Program-made: the position numbers and the translations under genes
Shown here: positions 12,111-23,302 of the stretch, one piece after another
How positions within the stretch are numbered: position 1 is the first letter of the stretch
How the letters are laid out: each line of letters begins with the position of its first letter
The notes under the pieces: generated by a model
Database searches by the model: none
What the model saw: the letters and a program-made list of their open reading frames with translations, nothing else
Told to the model about the DNA's origin: nothing
Assembly: GCF_029873635.1 (NCBI RefSeq)
Contig: NC_080428.1
Location: 69,895,101 to 69,959,100 of the forward strand
DNA length: 64,000 bases
Reading direction: 5' to 3'
Source: Malania oleifera
Lineage: Eukaryota; Streptophyta; Magnoliopsida; Santalales; Ximeniaceae

Positions 12111-13661
12111 TATTACCTGGGGAAAGCTAATGTGGTGGCTGATGCGTTAAGTAGGAAGTTAGGACTTGCAGCTGTGTTTGCGGTTGTAACTCAGTGTCAC
12201 ATAAGACGGGATCTGGAGAGCTCGGGTATAGAGTTGGTATCCAGGGATCATCAGGCTTTCTTTGCTAGTTTGGTGGTCCAGCTGACTTTATATTAGCGTA
12301 TAAAAGCCGCGCAGGCTAGTGATGCAGAATTGGCAGAGGTTATGGAAAAGGTACAGCAGGGACTGACCACATAGTTTAACATCTCTAAGGGAGGTGTGCT
12401 GAGGTTTGGGACCAGGTTATGTGTTCCGAACGATGATGAGATCAGAAGGACGATTCTGAAGGAAGCGCATCGTTCTTTGTATACGGTACATCTGGGTAGT
12501 ACAAAGATGTATCGGGACTTGCGTGAGACCTTATGGTGGTCTGGTATGAAGAGGAAGATTGCTCAGTTCGTGGAGTAGTGTCTAATGTGTCAGTAGGTAA
12601 AAGCTGAACATTAGAGGCCGGTAGGGCCATTGCAGCCTTTGCCTATTCCGGTGTAGAAATGGGAGCATATTTTTATGGATTTTTTGACCGAATTGCCGCC
12701 AGCACTCCACGGGCAGAATGCTATTTGGGTGTTCATAGATAGATTGACGAAATCTGCTCATTTTATACCGATGAAGGTTGGCTATCCTTTGAGTAGGCTA
12801 ACTGATATGTACGTGCATGAGATTGTGAGAATGCACGGGATACTAGTGTCCACTGTGTTAGATCGAGATCCAAGGTTTACTTCTCGATTCTGAACGAGTT
12901 TGCAGGAAGCACTAGGGACGAAGCTTACTTTCAGTACAGCATTCTACCCCCAGACTGATGGACAGTAGGAGAGGATGATACAGATCTTGGAAGATATGTT
13001 GCGAGCTTGTGTGTTATACTAGTAGAGTTCGCTTATAATAACAGCTTCCAAGCTACTATCGGGATGACACCGTTCGAGGCTTTGTGTGGTCGGAGGTGTC
13101 GATCTCCTTTGTGTTGGGATGAGGTTGGTGAACGTCAGGTGTTAGGACCTGAACTTGTGTAGCAAGCGTTTGAGAAGGTGGGTTTGATCCGGGAGAGGAT
13201 TAAAACGGCTCAGAGTCGGTAGAAGAGTTATGCAGATGTTCGCCACCGTGATTTAGAGTTTGAGGTTAGGGGGTAATGTATTTCTGCATATCACTCCGAT
13301 GAAAGGGGTGATGAGATTCGGGAGGAAATGCAAGCTGAGCCCGAGATATATTGAACCATTCAAGATTCTGGAGCAAGTGGGTCCGGTAGCCTACAGAGTT
13401 GCACTACCCCCAGCACTCTCGAGGGTCCACGATGTGTTTCACGTATCCATGTTGAGAAGGTACGTGTTAGATCCTTCACATGTTATCAGTTATGATGAGT
13501 TGGATATTAGGGATACTTTAGCGTATGAGGAGATACCTATTCAGGTTCTAGACCGTAAAGTTCAGAACCTTCGTACTAAAAAGATACCGTTATTGAAGGT
13601 ATTGTGGTCAAACCACGAGATTGAGGAAGCTTCTTGGGAACTAAAAACGAAAATACGCTGA
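12111..13661 (+). pseudogene. Gypsy integrase remnant with chromovirus-like C-terminus
   Basis: The segment shows the HHCC zinc finger (HRSLYTVHLG, then CLMC at about 12580), the core start MDFLTELP (about 12675) and LDRDPRFTSRF (about 12860). Stops are mainly TAG for Gln (about 12295, 12373, 12577, 12595, 12619, 12653, 12967) and one TGA for Trp (about 12892). A deletion removes part of the core near 13015. The last 130 codons (13260-13661) stay open and carry [10 protein letters not shown] and the C-terminal 'EEASWE' region. Confidence 0.85.
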
Positions 13662-13945
13662 AAGTATCCACAGCTGTCTTGAGCACTTGTACATTATCCT
13701 ACTTTGGGTTAGGATAGGTGGTTAGTCGTCAGGAGTGTGTGTGTTGTGAACTCCTAAGACGGTTGTATATAAACCACGGTATTCCTCCGCCATAAGTGAG
13801 GGTATGTATGTGTTTGTGTATGATGGGGCTATGCTGTAGTAGTCACCAGTTATCTTTGGAGTTGCGTGTATATGTATTCAGTGTATGAGTTTGTGAATGA
13901 GAGATGGCAAATTTTGAGGATGAAATTTTTGTCAGGAGGGGAGAT

Positions 13946-14269
13946 TGTAAAAACCTAAGCCGTGATAAATGGGCTTAAATAATAAGAGAGGGATAAAATT
14001 GGAATTTGAACAGGCTTCATCAACGAAACCAGAGTTCGTCGAAGAATGCCATGCATCTCTCATCGACGAAGTTCAAAGGTTCATCAACGAGGAGAAGCTG
14101 AGGAGTTTCGGGAAACCGGTGATAGCAGGATTCGTCGACGAATCGACCGTCTCGTCGATGAGAAGACTATAGAGCCTCGTCAATGAGGACACCATCGCGT
14201 CGATGAGTTTGCTCGAGTCAAAGGGCTATAAAACATTTCTCATTGCTTAACCATTAAGAAAACTAAATC

Positions 14270-14311
<42 letters not shown>

Positions 14312-15737
14312 ACTCTCTATCTCTCTAGATTTCTTCGTCGTTCGTTGTGAGAATCGTAAATCTAAAATTACCACAAGGATTATGGAAGGATTCTCTACAA
14401 GTTCTACGGATCAAAATCCCGTTCCAGAGATTTTTGGGTTTTGGTGAAAAATCGAGGTAAGGCTCGGTTTTCAATTCTGATCTAGTAGTTTTGTAAGGAA
14501 CAGTCTTGTGAGTTTATTCTGTACTGTGATTTGTAAGTTTTAGAACTCAGTTCGCTGTTTAGGGACCTTAAAGTTCGGGATTTACTATTCAGGGGAAAAG
14601 GTAAGGGAAATCATGGTCCTGTGTGTGTTTTGGCTACTCATTTGGGGGGATCTAATGGGGAAAACTATGAATTTTTCATGATTATAGTTTTGGGAAAAAG
14701 GGGGCGACGGGCTGCATCCCTAGTTTTATTAAAAACTGAGTGTATATGTTGATTTATACTGTGTTATAAGGATGGTCGTGCCTTGACTTGTTTAAACTGT
14801 ATTTTTTTGGAAAACCATGATTTTAGATTACCAAATGGGTGTAGTTTGTTTGGTTATATGAGCATGCATGTGTGTGTGATTGTTTAAATGCTAGTAGGAA
14901 CGCGGTTCCAAATTGTTCTAGGTACTGAGAGTGTCCGGCTCTATATTTGGGGGCATATGAAATTGCTGGCCATAAATTGGTAGAGGTCCGGCTCTATATC
15001 CGAGGGCGTGAGCCCATTCCGGCAGATCAGGCCGAAAGGTGTGGATCCACCAGTTTAGCTCTAGTACGATGCCATGGGAGTTGAGGACTAGCCATGTGCT
15101 AGTGGCACCATGTTCGCGGGTTGGCTACAGGCCAACGCCGTATGTCGCTAGCTGACTTAGGGCCAATGGGTGTGATGACACCGAAATTGTTGATCATGTG
15201 TTTGTTTGCGTGTTTGCACTATGTAAAATTAGTACTGGACTGCATTTAACTGCGTGTATGTTGCATCATGATAACACTCAAATTCCACACACCGATATAG
15301 CCTATGTTCTTCCTTACTAAGAAGTGTCTCACCCCTACTGTACGTACATTTTTACAAGTCCTTCGAGTAACCGGAACTAGCGTCTTGGTGTTGGGAGCAT
15401 AGTGGCCGGTAAACTGCGGTTAGTGCTTGGGTAAGTGCTAGGATTGTGTTTTGATGGGTTGCCATTTTGGGATGTGTTGGGCCCCCACTTGTACGTTGTA
15501 TGATAGAGTCTGTTATGCTCTTGTATAGACTCTGGTATGGTACCGTACTTATATATAGAACGACCTTTTTTCGCTACGTATATTTTGTTACATTTGGATG
15601 TGTTTAGGGGGCATGGGAACCCCACGGGATTGGACCCTCATCCTTTGTACTGTATCTGTGGATGGTTTGTATGATACAGGGACATGTTAGATTACATTTT
15701 CACCTCTGTGTCCCATTTCCAAGTTCGGGGCGTGACA
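13946..15737 (+). repeat. 3' LTR of the Gypsy element
   Basis: It starts TGTAAAAACC after the purine tract and ends GGCGTGACA before TSD CATGG. A (CT)n run at 14274-14308 is longer than in the left LTR. The palindrome region (14005-14215) has extra TCGTCGA/CATCGACGA-type boxes that are missing from the left copy, and several have decayed from CG to CA or TG. The TATA-type box 'ggctataaaac' is at about 14224. Confidence 0.9.
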
Positions 15738-16312
15738 CATGGTTGGATCCAAGAGCCAATAGACTTAAGCTTTTGAGTCAAGTTAGTGTTCACCTATGTG
15801 TATCAAGGCTATCCATGGACTCTTCTAGTACTAACAAGTGATATCAAAGCTAATGCATCGTAACTCTAGGTTAGCAACATCGTAAAAAAGGATGATGTGT
15901 GAAACCAAGTCTCCTGACATACTAATAGTTAGAGGACCAAGCGTGTGACCGAAACTAATAAGGATCATATAAACTTCGAAAATGGATCTGAATAGGGTTA
16001 AGACGTGGGAGGTAGGATTGGTTCGGATTTATGTGGAATGCAATTCAAGGCATGTAAGGCATGGTGGTAAGGTCAACTTGAGCAACTGTTAGAGAATTAG
16101 GCTTACTCCCATAAGGGAGACGGTTTCCGTTCAAGAGGGAGCAGTTGGAACTCACAAGTGAGGGGGACATTGTTGAGAATTCTACTTGTGAGTTTGTTTC
16201 ATATTGAAAAAATTGAGTTGATGATAGGTGTTTATATACATGGTTGGGCCCAAGACCTAATAAGTTTAAACTTTTGGGTCAAGATGGTGCTCACCTATGT
16301 GTTTCAAGACTT

Positions 16313-17075
16313 GTCACATTTTGTTACTTGAGCATATGATGGGGGACATTCAACTATATGAGAGTATCCCAGACTATCCGACCTAGATGGAGGGCAGAGG
16401 CTTGTATGCAATTCGTGGCAAAAGAGGCTTGTCGATCAGTTCACAGGGCTACCCCTATTGACGATAATGGTGGGGATGATGTCGTATCCGACGATAAAGC
16501 TGCAATTGTGAAGCAAGTGTTGCATATGAGACATTGGGTTGAACCTCACTAAAGGCATAGGGGGGTGTTTCTGTTGGAGGATATGGGGGAGCACCAGCCC
16601 ATCCAGACTAGGGTATTGGTGATTATACAGTATAGGCGGCAGAGCAGTTTATACTGACACATACCTCCCTCTAGCATTTTGATCAGGCTTCTACTTCACA
16701 CTCACAAAGATCGTATACCTCCCTTTGGCATGCCAAGGCTTCAACTTTGCAAGCGCAAAGGCCATATACCTCCATACAAGCTTCTCAAGATTCATATGGT
16801 GCATCCAATAGTACATTATCATATGTGTCGGAACCACTGTAGTCCATTCCATCATATCCACCTTCGGTTTACCCGAGACATGAGCAATACAACACTTCTC
16901 GATTTCATCACCTATCTTGTTCGATCTATTTGATCAAATGTTGAAGGATGATGTTGTCTTGCAGCAGCAGATCCTAGGGACATCCGATGTTAACGAGGAT
17001 GCACATGGATGTGGGAGACGGCAACGTATGACTGGTGTGCCCACAAAGCAGTAGCAACCACATGAGTAGCCACAG
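16313..17075 (+). other. Unidentified coding-like remnant
   Basis: The base composition differs from the AT-rich flanks and reads partly like protein. A 64-codon frame lies at 16358-16552. A Gln/Ser-rich stretch follows (about 16680-16850), then 'LFDQMLKDDVVLQQQIL' and a basic end near 17040. The layout (folded domain, Ser/Gln-rich linker, basic tail) is what remains of some transposon-derived plant proteins, but I recognise no diagnostic motif. The phrase 'cccacaaa..agtagcaaccaca' at about 17040 recurs near 18266. Confidence 0.3.
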
Positions 17076-17800
17076 AAAGAGGAGACCGTGACCTTGTGGG
17101 AATTGATTTTATTTTTTTGGGAAATTATTGTATATTTTTTGGGACATTATTTTGTGTGTGTGTGTTTCTTTTTTTTGCACTGTGTACTTATATTCCACAT
17201 TAATAAAAGGGAAGTACTTCCTTTATTTCTTCATTTTAAATTCATTATGCATGCTTGTAAGCATTTAGCGAACCTACATTTATACTTTGGAATACAACAT
17301 ACAATAACATAAAATTGTAGAATAATGGGCTGCAAAAGTGTTTGTTATCATAATATTGAAAAATTTAAATAAGGGGGTTTACTGGAGTAAATATGAATTC
17401 AAGCCAATAAGGTGTTCTTTCGAGATTTTAGAAGTACTAGAAAGGCTAAAATTCATATTCTCTTGGACTTATAATCTTTCCAAGAGGCCATTGGACATTA
17501 GCAATAAATTATTAATGCTCCCAATGAATTCCAAGACCTACGAGATCAACATCAACATTTCATACTCTTCACGTATATATTTATGCAAAGTAATATTATA
17601 AGACTTGACGGACGATTATTGTGTTATTTTTTTTATTGGATTAAATTAGTCTATTTTTTTAGAAAGTTTGTTCCATTAAACTTGACATTTGTAAAAAAGT
17701 AGTATTTATTTTTAGTAACTACAAATTATCACCCTTTTGTTTCATTAAAAATTATTGATTTGGCGCATTTTTCCTAACTTGAAAATTGTTGATTTAGCAC
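17076..17800. other. AT-rich stretch without recognised content
   Basis: Short open frames at 17088-17312 and 17338-17601 lack similarity to any family I know. They fit chance open frames in AT-rich DNA. Confidence 0.3.
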
Positions 17801-17804
17801 CCCT

Positions 17805-18565
17805 CCTCTCTCTGTCTCTCTCTCTCTCACTCACACACACACACACACACACAACTTTCATATATATATATAAAATTAAAAGTAAGATGCCATTTTTTGT
17901 AATTATTTAAAAAATTAAAAAATATTTGCACAAACAAATAGTATGAAAACTATTTATTATTTTTTATCTATTTCCTATAAATATTGTAAAAATAAATAAA
18001 AAAATTAGCTCATCTTTTGTAATTTCTTTTCAACCTTTTTTACAATATTTTCTATTTTTTATTTATTAATAAATCAAAAATAGATAAAAATTGGAATAAA
18101 ATTTAAACAAAAATTTTAGGAAAACGGAAAAGATGAAACATAAGTTGGAAGGATGTTACATACATAGAAAAGGCATAACCGACTTTTGCAAAATGGATTT
18201 TTCTAAAACTCATGCAAATTTATATTTAGGTAGAACCGACGGAGCATAATCAACTTTTGTTGAACCCACAAAATAGCAGCAACCACACATGAGCGGCTCT
18301 CTCTCTCTCTCTCTCTCTCACATATATATATATAAAATAAAAGTAAGTTGTCAGTTTTTTTTTTAATTATTTAAAAAATTTGAAACTATTTGCACAAACA
18401 AAGAGTATAAAAATTGTTTATTATTATTTTTCTATTTCCTATAAATATTGTAAACCTAAAAAATTAATTCAACTTTTGTAATTTCCTTTCAACCTTTTTT
18501 ATAATATTTTTTAATTTTTTGTTTATTAATAAATTGCAATTAGGACAAAATTTTAAGTAAAATGG
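17805..18565. repeat. Direct duplication with CT/CA/TA microsatellites
   Basis: The block from about 17855 ('catatatatata...aaaagtaaga', 'atttgcacaaacaaa', 'tctatttcctataaatattgtaaa', 'ttgtaatttcttttcaacctttttta') returns in the same order from about 18320. Each copy is about 240-270 bases and is preceded by a microsatellite: (CT)n(CA)n at 17808-17852 and (CT)n at 18297-18320. The copies differ by many substitutions, so the duplication is old. Confidence 0.7.
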
Positions 18566-19240
18566 GAAGCGTGTTGCATGCATTTTGGGTTTTGGGGGGG
18601 GGGGGGGAGAGAATAATCGACTTTCCAATAGTCGGTTCTTTCTCCTCTGACTCCCTTGATTCCAACTCCCCTTGATCCTCCTCTGACTCCTCGACCCCAA
18701 TGCAACTTTAAGTAGATTTTAGAGAACTAACTTTCCAAAAGCCACCCCTCTCCCGTTTGACATCCCTAATTCTCATGTAAATTTAAATGTATTTTTTAAT
18801 ACTTTTAAAATAGAGATCCGACATTCCTAAAGTCAATTCTCTCTCCTTGCTGGCAATTACCCGGCTGGAAAAGACAATTGAACTAAAACAAACTTTTGGA
18901 AAGTCTGTTATATTTGAAGTGACTTTTCAATAGTCGATTGAGTTTATTTTTGTAAATATAAGCCCACGTACCTTGCAATTGTGCCTATTGTATTTTAAAT
19001 TAATTTTTTTTTTAAAAAACTCTAATTTTGATACAAAATTCTTTTACATTTGTCATAAAAGGTACGCACTTTTTGTTTTAATGATATTGTTATCTCTCAA
19101 AATTTAATGAAAAGATAGTAGGAATAAATGATTTCTTGGAAATTTTAAAAATTTTATGTGTCAATTTGATTTTTGAGTTCGGTTCCTCTTATTAATTTAT
19201 TCTCAAGCTCGAGGAGAAGATCCTAATGTCTTAAAATTAA
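18566..19240. other. AT-rich stretch with a poly-G run
   Basis: A G run lies at about 18594-18607. Three short copies of an 'aatcgactttcc' / 'aaagtc.att' phrase occur between 18610 and 18945. No gene is seen. Confidence 0.3.
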
Positions 19241-21377
19241 GGGTCTATTTGGTATTTTTGTTGTTTTCCGTTTTCTGTTTCTTTTTGTATTTTTCTACAA
19301 TGAAAAAATATATTATAAACACACGTTTGACAACATTTTGTTAGAAATTTTAATATCTAGAAATACTTTTTTAGATTAAATGATTCATTTTATACATGTA
19401 AGGACCCGAACCCGAGTGAATTCCTACATATAATATTTTTAGCGGACGCAAATAAATCTAAATTATTTTTATTACCAGAGCACTAATTAGTTTAATTACA
19501 AATATATGTCTTAACTGTTAAAATATAAATTTCTAAAATTCTAAAATACTTATGCTAATTTTTTTATTCTACTTTGCTCTTTCTATTCCCGCTCATGCAC
19601 TTGCTACACTAGATTTCTGGTACACTCTTCAAAATGATCTGAAATGTAAAATAATGATTAAGATGAGACGACGCTCAGTAAGTAAATAAGATTATTATTA
19701 GTGTGTGGCTAAAATGAGTTTTCATAATATTTTAATTTCGTATAATAATATTTAATACCATAATTTCAAAACTGTTTTAAAAATAAATATAAATTTAAAA
19801 ATTTCTATATAAAACTTTTACTATCATCTATAGTAGTAAAATTTTATAATCATATATTATAACTGTTAAACTGAACTTTTTAACTTTTAAAATTATAACA
19901 ATAATACTCAATCATGTATATATACTTTACCTTATTAAATCATTATTTAGGCACAAAAATGCTCTCGTTCACATAAACATATATTTTTCCTTCAATTAAT
20001 CATTAATTCTGTATACGTAATTAAATATGTACATACACGTACTATAAAGAAAAACACCGTTAGGCCTGTTAATCGTAAGTCATGTTTACCCCGATGACTG
20101 GATTCTTCGGTATGAAAACTGGACTTAACTGGTTGGTCGATCAAACTAAATCAACGTACATCATCATTAAGTGAGATTTTCCTTATTAAACCCTAGTCCG
20201 ACCCAGGTGTACACTCAAGAGAAATCTACTACCATATAAAATCACTCTATAAATAGTGTGAGTGCACTATGATCCATTTAAACTTTAAGTTATGGTACCA
20301 AGCATTTGTAATTTTCTGTATCGTTTGAGCCATAAGGGGTTTTAAAAATATTTTTATTATATAATTTCTACAATTAAAATAATATTATAAAAATCTCATT
20401 TCTACTCATATTTTGGTGAAATATGCAATATAAAAAAAAAAAAAATCAACTCATGTAATTTTTACTCATATTTTCGTGAAATATGCAACGTATCAATAAA
20501 TTCATGCCACACAATTTTCGTGTTAAAAATATTTTATTAAATAGAAATTAATGATATAAAATACCCAAGCGGTTTAGAACATTTCTTAACTCAAAAATAA
20601 ATGCAAGTATATTAAAGATAAAACTAGTATAATTAAATATGCGTAAAAATAAACTCAAGAGAATTTTATGAAACTAACTAACATAATCAAAATTCACTCA
20701 CAAATAAACTCGGGTATGAATTTTAAATAAAAATCTAACGTAATCAAATTTACTTACTACTTCCTTAACCTTATACTACGATCATAACGAATATCTTTAA
20801 AAAAATGAGATCGGAAAGAATGGGTGAGTGAGAATTTTAATTATAATAAAAATTCTTCTTCCACTACTAATTCTTTTACTTACTAATCATTCTCTTCCTT
20901 TGAAAATTCTTTTGTGAAAAATTAATGTTGAGAGCTTCCTATTTATAGGAAAATTTTGGGGAAGAAAATTAAATTAGTAAAAGTATGGGGAGAATGGTGA
21001 AATTATAATTATTTTTTTTTAAATTAAAGAATGGGCATGGATGGGTTAGGTATGGGATACGGATGGAAGTCATGTGGGAGAAATGGGAGTACTTGCTGAT
21101 ACTCCCATTTAATTAATTTTTAATTAATTAATTTTTATTTTTATTTTTTTTTGAAATTTTTTAAAAATCATTATTATTATTATTATCATTATTATTATTT
21201 TTAAATTACGTTTTAGTTTTTTTTTTTTTTAAGAATTAAGTTCAAATTTCAAAAACTCATGTAGGGTCCACATGATCTTATGAACCCTACATAGTTTCGA
21301 AACTCATATGGACCCCACACAACTTTCGAACTCATGTGGACCCCACATAGTCTTGTGGGCCACACATAGGATACCTA

Positions 21378-21408
<31 letters not shown>

Positions 21409-22129
21409 CCATATATTTCTACAAATTATGTCTGTCAAAACACTATTTTATGTATATGTACTTATTTACTTGTACAAATAATGTCTATCCTATTTATCTT
21501 ATAAAATTCTATTTTGACAAGGTTGACCTCCAAGGAGCGACTGAGCCGCAATGGTCTCTGAACACTCACTAAGATAAGGTCTTTCTTAGGCATCAAACAT
21601 GGAATCAAGAATCTTACAAAAAAGCATTTTTGTATTGATATTAACTTAATGACCATTTTTATTATTTTGTTGTTATTATTATGTTTTAATAGTATATATA
21701 TTTTTGGGTTATCACAATACACTTTAAAATCAAAATTGAATGATCATATGAATTTAAATATAATTAAAATAAATATATATAAATTTCAAAAAATAATAAT
21801 GTAGCCAATTCCAAAATAATTTTACTATTTTTCAATTGTCATGTCCAATAAAATTTGTATTGTAAAGTAAATTTTGAAAGGAGAACAATTAACTAAAATA
21901 ATTATAATAAATTTATTTTTAGTATAGTAATTTTGTAGTGTATTATTTGTAATTTTATTATTATTTTTATAATATTTAAATTTAAAGATGAAAATGAGCA
22001 TTTTTTAATTAAGTTTTAATTTTGTGTTAGATCTATAAATGTTAACCAAACATGTTGCTAGTTTCTACTTTTTATTTTTTATTTTTTATTTCATTTCTTT
22101 AATTTTTTACAATGATGCCAAATGGCCCC
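19241..22129. mobile_element. hAT-like TIR element, split by a solo LTR
   Basis: The ends are GGGTCTATTTGGTA (19241) and TGCCAAATGGCCCC (22116-22129); the reverse complement of the latter, GGGGCCATTTGGCA, matches the former at 11 of 14 positions. The flanks TAAAATTA and TAAAAGTT could be a decayed 8-base target duplication. Without the solo LTR it would be about 560 bases, AT-rich and non-coding, so a MITE-like element. The family call is tentative. Confidence 0.4.
19397..21716 (+). mobile_element. Solo LTR, Gypsy type (2320 bases)
   Basis: It starts TGTAAGGACCCGAACCCG and ends GGGTTATCACA. The five bases ATACA occur directly before (19392-19396) and directly after (21717-21721) as a perfect target duplication. 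The start resembles those of the Gypsy LTRs at 7169 and 35679. A TATA-type 'ctatttatagg' near 20939 supports plus orientation. A (TTA)n run lies at about 21378-21408. No internal region is present, so the element recombined to a solo LTR. Confidence 0.85.
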
Positions 22130-22137
22130 TAAAAGTT

Positions 22138-22422
22138 TAAGGTTGGTGAGATTTTTTAAACTTCATGAGAGTTCTACATCTTTATATAGAGCCTCAGAAT
22201 ATGTATATGAAAATTTTAAAACCTTAAGGACAATTTTAGATTGAGGATTTTGCTTGCAAAAATGAAAGAAAAGAAAAAAAAAATTTTATTTTTCACTATA
22301 TTTTGTCTCTATATCAAACATCATTAAAAAAAATGTTATAATATGATTAAATTTTTTTAAAAGAAAATCAAATATTAAAGATGTGTAAAATTAACACTTT
22401 TAATTTATTTGGAAGTATTTTT
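22138..22422. other. AT-rich spacer
   Basis: No gene or known repeat is seen. It ends in a T run that serves as the flank of the Copia element at 22423. Confidence 0.3.
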
Positions 22423-23044
22423 TGTTGTTTATGGTGTGGCTCTAATACTTTGGGGGTTTATAAACCAATGGAGAAATACATATGGATGTGTTCTTGGTGC
22501 AGGGTAGCAGCAAAGACTTGTCGATGAGTACTTGTGCTCGTCAACGAGGAGATACCGAGAGCCAGAACAACTCAGAGTTTAAAGACTTGTCGACAAGTGG
22601 TATTCTCTATCTCGTCGACAAATGCCTTGTTCTCGTCGACGAGTGCTTCTGGGCCTACAAAAAAATATTTGAATTTGAATGTAAACGTTGTGACGATTAA
22701 GGATTTAGAGGGAAGCCTCTGAGGGCTTGTTAATATATGTTCTTCTGGGTATATTTTGACAAGTAAGAGAGTAAGAGAGGGGTGAGAGAAGGAGAGAAGA
22801 TTATTGAGTGTGTATCTTTAATTTTCATAGTGAATTCTCTTGTTGATTGCTCCCGTGAATGTAGGTTTTGTCGAACCACGTAATCCCTAGTGTCGTTGCT
22901 CTTATTTTTACTTTCTTTATACTGTTGTAGTTGTGGATATATTCTGTTTATCACCATTTAGATTGTTGTAAGTGCTTGTTTGATTCTTTACAACAATATT
23001 GTTATTCCTTTGTGCATTGTTGGAAGAGACCCTATTTCACAACA
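22423..23044 (+). repeat. 5' LTR of the decayed Copia element, with GTCGAC palindromes
   Basis: The 622-base LTR includes ACTTGTCGACAAGT (22585-22598) and CTCGTCGACGAG (22632-22643), with decayed relatives at about 22517 and 22537. The Copia 'ctcccgtgaatgtaggttttgtcgaaccacgtaa' box is near 22851-22884. Confidence 0.85.
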
Positions 23045-23064
23045 ATTGGTATCAGAGCATGTTG

Positions 23065-23302
23065 TATGGCCTTTGAATTGAAAGATCTTTTAGTTCAACA
23101 AGGTTTGGTAAAAGGTTTATACAGAATTTCAATCGGATAGCATGGATGCAACGACTTGGAATGAATTGGGAGCAATCATTCGTTTTTGTTTGGCTAAGGA
23201 CGTGTTGTATCACGTCATGGATGAAAATTCTTCGGCATTAGTTTGGTGAAAATGGGAATGTTGATATATATTTAAAGGTTCGTCAAAATCTGCAAGGGTA
23301 GT
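23065..23302 (+). pseudogene. Copia gag start remnant
   Basis: Directly after the primer site the plus strand reads a gag-like start with a 'WNELGAIIRFCLAKDVLYHVMDE'-type segment broken into pieces (about 23155-23225), as in Tork-clade gag. It is cut by a stop at about 23248 and then by the solo LTR. The protein is not expressible. Confidence 0.65.

Larger units (their letters stand above)
7169..15737 (+). mobile_element. Ty3/Gypsy LTR retrotransposon, chromovirus-like, full length but decayed
   Basis: The element is 8569 bases, with LTRs at 7169-8945 (1777) and 13946-15737 (1792). Both start TGTAA(G/A)AACC and end TTCGGGGCGTGACA. A primer site TGGTATCAGAGC matching initiator tRNA-Met sits at 8949-8960 and a purine tract 'aggaggggagat' ends at 13945. 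The order gag, protease, reverse transcriptase, RNase H, integrase is that of Gypsy. The C-terminal stretch around 13530-13660 (an 'LDRKV...KVLW...EEASWE' pattern) resembles the end of plant chromovirus (Tekay/Del-like) polyproteins. Many base differences between the LTRs, plus over twenty stops, point to an old insertion. Confidence 0.93.
7164..15742 (+). repeat. Target-site duplication CATGG flanking the Gypsy element
   Basis: CATGG is present at 7164-7168 immediately before the left LTR and at 15738-15742 immediately after the right LTR. Removing the element plus one copy restores a continuous TRIM LTR, which confirms both the boundaries and the nesting. Confidence 0.92.
7096..16312 (+). 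mobile_element. TRIM (miniature LTR retrotransposon) split by a nested Gypsy element
   Basis: The left LTR starts TGTTGAGAATTCCACTTG at 7096 and runs to 7168. It resumes after the Gypsy insertion at 15743 and ends ...CTAACA at 15836, so it was about 167 bases before the insertion. A decayed initiator-Met primer site, TGATATCAAAGC, lies at 15839-15850. The internal part is only about 330 bases and has no coding frame. A purine tract 'aagtgagggggacat' ends at 16170. The right LTR begins TGTTGAGAATTCTACTTG at 16171 and matches the left one to about 16312, where similarity stops, so its end is lost. Short LTRs plus a primer site, purine tract and tiny coding-free interior define a TRIM. Confidence 0.8.
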
